Positions 7,226-10,020 of a stretch of DNA of 10,020 nucleotides are shown piece by piece. The notes under the pieces were generated by a model, which worked only from the letters and a program-made list of their open reading frames with translations, was not told where the DNA came from and searched no databases. This DNA is from Clostridia bacterium (GTDB lineage Bacteria > Bacillota > Clostridia > Christensenellales > HGM11417), in the NCBI GenBank assembly GCA_017407365.1, contig JAFQWR010000019.1, positions 1 to 10,020 of the forward strand. Direction: 5' to 3'. The position numbers and the translations under genes were made by a program. Numbering within the stretch: position 1 is the first letter of the stretch; each line of letters starts with the position of its first letter.

Positions 7226-9001
7226 ATGAAACTACTTCGTTTCAGAGTGCAAAATTATCGCTCCTTTCACGACAGCGGCTGGGTGGAGGTAAGCAATTAC
7301 ACCACGGTTATCGGCGCAAGTCAGGCAGGTAAGACCAATTTACTGACCGCTTTGTGGAAGCTGAACCCGGCATCGCGTGCAGGAAAGCCCGATCCTAAGG
7401 TGGATCTTCCTAAGGCGATTTACGACAAGTACAGCGAGGCCGAAAAAAAACCCGTCTTCGTAGAGGCTGTGTTCGAGTTGGATGACGAGGCAAAGAAATG
7501 CCTGCGTGAGGTCATCCCCAACTGTACGGCAGAAAACGTCTTTGTTTGCCGTGACTTAAACGGCGAGGTCGGTATTGCCTTTGACGGTACCTACCGCACC
7601 GAAGAGGTGCAGCAATTAACGCCGCTTCTGATCGGCAAATTGCCCAAGATGATTTACTCGCCCAACTACGGCAATCTGGATTCGAACATTTACGTACCTA
7701 CCATCTTAAACCGCTTTAACCGCTTCGGCTACAATGCGGCAAGCAAGAGCATGACGCGTTCGCTTCGCATCATCTTAAGCTACTACGGTATCAGCTCTAC
7801 CAGACTTCTGCGCGAGGTACGCAAGGTTCGCGGCGATGTAACGATCAAAAAGATCTCTGCGGCAGACTTAAAGGCTGTATTTGATAAATACGCCGATTAC
7901 TATGCGCCCATCATCAAGGAGGGCAACGAGCGTCTGACCAATGAATTTGCAATGTATTGGCGTCAGACCAAGGTTTCGTTCAAGCTCGTTGCAGAAGAGG
8001 ATGCTCTGCATCTGTACGTGGATGACGGTGTAGACGTGGTAGACCTGCAGGGCCAGAGCGTTTCGCTGCAATGGCTGTTATCCTTCTTCATGATCTACAC
8101 GGTAGAGATGAAGAACCTCTATGCAAATACCATTCTGCTGTTTGATGAAAGCGGCATGGCTCTGAATCCCGAAGCACAGAAATATCTCGTATCCTTCTTC
8201 GAGAAGATGCAGGAAAGCAATCAGGTTATGGTTTCTACGCCCAATGCGTTTATGATTGCAGCCTCCAACTTCGATAAGGTACGCGTGGTATACCGTGACG
8301 TAAACGGCTTCTCCTGTGTTTCCAACTCGCTCGACTTAAATTCCGACAATACCAACGCACTTTCGTTGCAGGCTGTGTTCCAGGCATTCGGTATGGCTTC
8401 CTCCACAATGAAGTTTACCTCCTGCTCTCCTGTAATCGTGCTGGATGAATCGGATGGCTACTATCTGGATATGATCAAGGGTTATCTTTCCGCGGGTGGC
8501 TTCTTATACAACCCCAGAGAGATCATCGTCGTTCCCAGCGGTGTGGACGGAGCGGAAAAAACGGCCCGTCTGTTAACCACTCAGTTTGGCGACAAGCCCT
8601 ATGTGATTCTCCCCTCCACGCAGGAAGGCAACGAGGTTGCCGAAAAGCTCCTCGAGGGCTTCTATGCAACGCAACGCTATCGCGTTCGTTCGATGAAGCG
8701 CATTGTCGGTAAAAACAAAACGCTCGAAAGCCTCATCCCCTTAAAATGGATCAAGGCTGCGGCAGGCGATTATATCGCAAGCATTACCGATGCAAGCTTT
8801 AAGCTGAAGAGAAGAGGCACGGTTGTTGAACAGATCGAAAACTACGCTTTGCAGGAAAACAAGCTTCTGCCTCCCGACTACCGTGTGCAGATTGCTAAGC
8901 GCGTCCGTCAGTACGAGCTGCGCAAATATCCTAAAATCTCCGTTTCGCGCTTCCGCTTCAATAAGTGGAAAAAGCTGTTCAGCTTCTTCAAAACTCTGTA
9001 A
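7226..9001 (+). CDS. OLD-family ATPase with degenerate TOPRIM nuclease domain
   Basis: This 591-residue protein follows the class of OLD (overcoming lysogenization defect) proteins: an SMC/RecF-like ABC ATPase with a C-terminal TOPRIM nuclease. The N-terminus MKLLRFRVQNYRSF and Walker A GASQAGKT (30-37, then NLLTALWKLNP) are typical, as is Walker B ILLFDE (303-308). Other landmarks have changed. The signature region is QSVSLQW (277-283) where the family has roughly RSxGFQW. The switch loop is STPNAF (337-342) where THSPF is usual. The TOPRIM opening is VIVLDESDGYYL (403-414) instead of VIVEGxSDxYYL. The DxD strand is VILPSTQEG (460-468) instead of VILDSDxxG. The reading frame is full length and the C-terminal region is intact, so this looks like a retained protein rather than a decaying gene. 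ATP binding is likely; DNA cleavage is not expected. Phe codons favour TTC (20 TTC, 11 TTT), opposite to the 906-residue gene. Confidence 0.88.
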   Translation: MKLLRFRVQNYRSFHDSGWVEVSNYTTVIGASQAGKTNLLTALWKLNPASRAGKPDPKVDLPKAIYDKYSEAEKKPVFVEAVFELDDEAKKCLREVIPNCTAENVFVCRDLNGEVGIAFDGTYRTEEVQQLTPLLIGKLPKMIYSPNYGNLDSNIYVPTILNRFNRFGYNAASKSMTRSLRIILSYYGISSTRLLREVRKVRGDVTIKKISAADLKAVFDKYADYYAPIIKEGNERLTNEFAMYWRQTKVSFKLVAEEDALHLYVDDGVDVVDLQGQSVSLQWLLSFFMIYTVEMKNLYANTILLFDESGMALNPEAQKYLVSFFEKMQESNQVMVSTPNAFMIAASNFDKVRVVYRDVNGFSCVSNSLDLNSDNTNALSLQAVFQAFGMASSTMKFTSCSPVIVLDESDGYYLDMIKGYLSAGGFLYNPREIIVVPSGVDGAEKTARLLTTQFGDKPYVILPSTQEGNEVAEKLLEGFYATQRYRVRSMKRIVGKNKTLESLIPLKWIKAAAGDYIASITDASFKLKRRGTVVEQIENYALQENKLLPPDYRVQIAKRVRQYELRKYPKISVSRFRFNKWKKLFSFFKTL

Positions 9002-9016
9002 TTTCAACTGATACAT

Positions 9017-9046
9017 AACGCCGCAGCAGACTGTTGCGGCGTTTTT
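9017..9046 (+). terminator. Rho-independent terminator after the ATPase gene
   Basis: A GC-rich hairpin with 10 paired positions (9018-9027 with 9033-9042, plus an A-T extension) and a 5-base loop is followed by five T residues. It lies 16 bases after the ATPase stop and only about 25 bases before the next gene, so that gene probably depends on partial read-through or a promoter I could not identify with confidence. Confidence 0.85.
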
Positions 9047-9071
9047 ACTAAAAGGCTATTATGAGGTTTTT

Positions 9072-9854
9072 ATGCGTATAGGCAAAATATTCCGTATCAG
9101 CTTTATCGTTTTTTCCATTCTGTTTGCCTTGTTTTTTGCGTCCACAATCGGCATATCCGTTTTTATCACCGTGAAGGCGGCAGATCAGAGAGATTATGCA
9201 GAAACCTTTCGCTTCTTCGGGCAGGATTGCTTTGTTTCTTACGTCCGTACAATGGAAGAGGAGTTTCCCATCTACTCGATTGTAGCCGTCAATGAAATCA
9301 AGGAAGAGGATATCAAGGAGGGTAGCACCGTGTTGATTTTCGGTGAGCTGCCCACGTTGGTTGCGGCGTCGGGCAGGATGCTTGCACCGTGGATTGTGAA
9401 ATCGGTGGATTCCTTTGTTCTGGGAGATTTTACCACCACTACCTATACACTTGTAGGTACGAGCGGAGAGTATGTCGAAAAGGAGGTAAAGTGCACCTAC
9501 GAGGATATTGCAGGCTCGCCCGGTGTTTGCATCAGATATACTGCGTTTTGTCAGGGGCTGGTGCTGAATCCCGTTACGCTGATCAGTGTACTGATTCTTC
9601 CTGCCGTAATCATCTTTATGCTCGTGGTCACCGGTGTGGTGTTTGATAAGGGCAGAGGCGAAAGATATGCAGAGGAGGCAGAGGATTCCCGCCTGGCAGA
9701 GGCAGAGCCCTCTGCTGTATGCGAAGCCCCTGCGGAGTCAGAGCCTTCTGAGGAGAGCGCAGATGAAGGACAGGAGAAGGAATTGCCCGCTGAGGAGCTT
9801 TCGCCGCAGGAGGTAGAGAGCAACGCGCCCCCTAAGGATAACCCCATAGAATAA
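9072..9854 (+). CDS. SipW-type signal peptidase-like membrane protein lacking catalytic residues
   Basis: This 260-residue protein has a membrane helix at about 7-34, an extracytoplasmic domain (36-165), a second helix (168-191) and an acidic cytoplasmic tail (192-260). This is the plan of SipW-type (S26B) signal peptidases, with matches in order. 'FGQDCFVSYVRTMEEEF..YSIVAV' (49-73) aligns with 'FG...VxSGSMEPT..xGSLVxV'. 'EEDIKEGSTVLIF' (78-90) aligns with 'PEDIKVGDVITF'. 'IAG' (146-148) and 'LVLNPVTLISVLILPAVII' (163-181) align with the closing strand and last helix. The serine before Met is Thr60, the THRIV motif reads APWIV (105-109), and the GDAN motif reads GTSG (129-132). Peptidase activity is therefore unlikely. 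ATG 9072 has GAGG (9063-9066) 5 bases upstream. The homology is inferred by eye and is moderate. Confidence 0.72.
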   Translation: MRIGKIFRISFIVFSILFALFFASTIGISVFITVKAADQRDYAETFRFFGQDCFVSYVRTMEEEFPIYSIVAVNEIKEEDIKEGSTVLIFGELPTLVAASGRMLAPWIVKSVDSFVLGDFTTTTYTLVGTSGEYVEKEVKCTYEDIAGSPGVCIRYTAFCQGLVLNPVTLISVLILPAVIIFMLVVTGVVFDKGRGERYAEEAEDSRLAEAEPSAVCEAPAESEPSEESADEGQEKELPAEELSPQEVESNAPPKDNPIE

Positions 9855-9883
9855 GCTGTTTTCATACAGAATACCATCACAAG

Positions 9884-9928
9884 GCCCCACGGCAAAGCAA
9901 GCATGCTTTTGTCGGGGGGCTATTTTCT
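9884..9928 (+). terminator. Long terminator-like hairpin after the SipW-like gene
   Basis: A long hairpin pairs GCCCC-A-CGGCAAAGCA (9884-9899) with TGCTTTTGTCGGGGGGC (9904-9920), with one mismatch, one G-T pair and one bulged T around an AGCA loop. It is followed by TATTTTCT. It lies about 30 bases after the stop at 9854 and would end that transcript. The T run is interrupted, so termination may be incomplete. Confidence 0.65.
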
Positions 9929-9960
9929 GCTAAAAAAAAGGAAAGGGGCATAGGGTGCGG

Positions 9961-9989
9961 TTGCACTATTTGCTGAGCGCAAAAATAAT
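9961..9989 (+). promoter_or_regulatory. Possible promoter for a gene beyond the window
   Basis: TTGCAC (9961-9966), a 17-base spacer and AATAAT (9984-9989) make a fair sigma-A match reading towards the right edge. The -35 box matches consensus at only three positions and no gene is visible downstream, so this is tentative. The remaining bases from 9929 on show nothing else that I can support. Confidence 0.25.
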
Positions 9990-10020
9990 ACAGCAAAAAA
10001 GATACGCACGGTAATGCAAA

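Noticed and set aside
7226..9001. Pseudogene status for the OLD-like gene
   Set aside because: The frame is full length with no stop or frameshift, has a strong promoter and terminator and ordered codon use, and the substitutions cluster at active-site motifs rather than being spread at random.
9034..9062. TTGCGG, 17-base spacer, TATTAT as a promoter for the SipW-like gene
   Set aside because: It overlaps the terminator, the -35 match is poor, and the start point near 9069 would leave the transcript without the GAGG ribosome site. It remains possible only as a near-leaderless start.

Overview
The window looks like chromosomal DNA of a low-to-mid GC Bacillota, most likely a clostridial anaerobe. 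The grounds are strong purine-rich Shine-Dalgarno sites, a TTG start, sigma-A type promoters with 17-base spacers, and protein families common in that group (heterodimeric multidrug-type ABC exporters, YkvI-type transporters, Big_3 Ig-like domains). There is no rRNA, tRNA, CRISPR array or insertion sequence. The lineage is an inference from these traits, not from a database match.

Layout. On the minus strand at the left is a half-size ABC exporter (70-1848) whose stop codon overlaps the start of a second gene that runs off the window (1-70), probably its partner subunit. A 230-base divergent promoter region follows. On the plus strand a two-gene operon (2079-5794) encodes a 906-residue multi-spanning membrane protein with two extracytoplasmic Ig-like domains and a 332-residue soluble protein with an acidic tail. 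The two genes overlap by ATGA and the operon ends in a clear terminator. Next is a YkvI-family transporter (5971-7005). Then, behind its own strong promoter and an unusual leader, comes a 591-residue ATPase of the OLD family (7226-9001), closed by a terminator. A 260-residue membrane protein (9072-9854) shaped like a SipW-type signal peptidase follows, with another terminator-like hairpin after it.

The most interesting part is the right third. The OLD-family protein keeps Walker A and Walker B, but the signature loop, the switch histidine and every TOPRIM nuclease acid I can place are replaced, in an otherwise intact and well-conserved open frame. Its neighbour has the fold plan of a SipW-type signal peptidase but appears to lack the catalytic serine, the histidine and the GD motif. 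Two apparent pseudoenzymes side by side suggest repurposed, non-catalytic roles. The alignments are from memory of family consensus sequences and should be tested by profile search and structure prediction. The Ig-like/acidic-tail operon is a second candidate for an undescribed system; I do not recognise its function.
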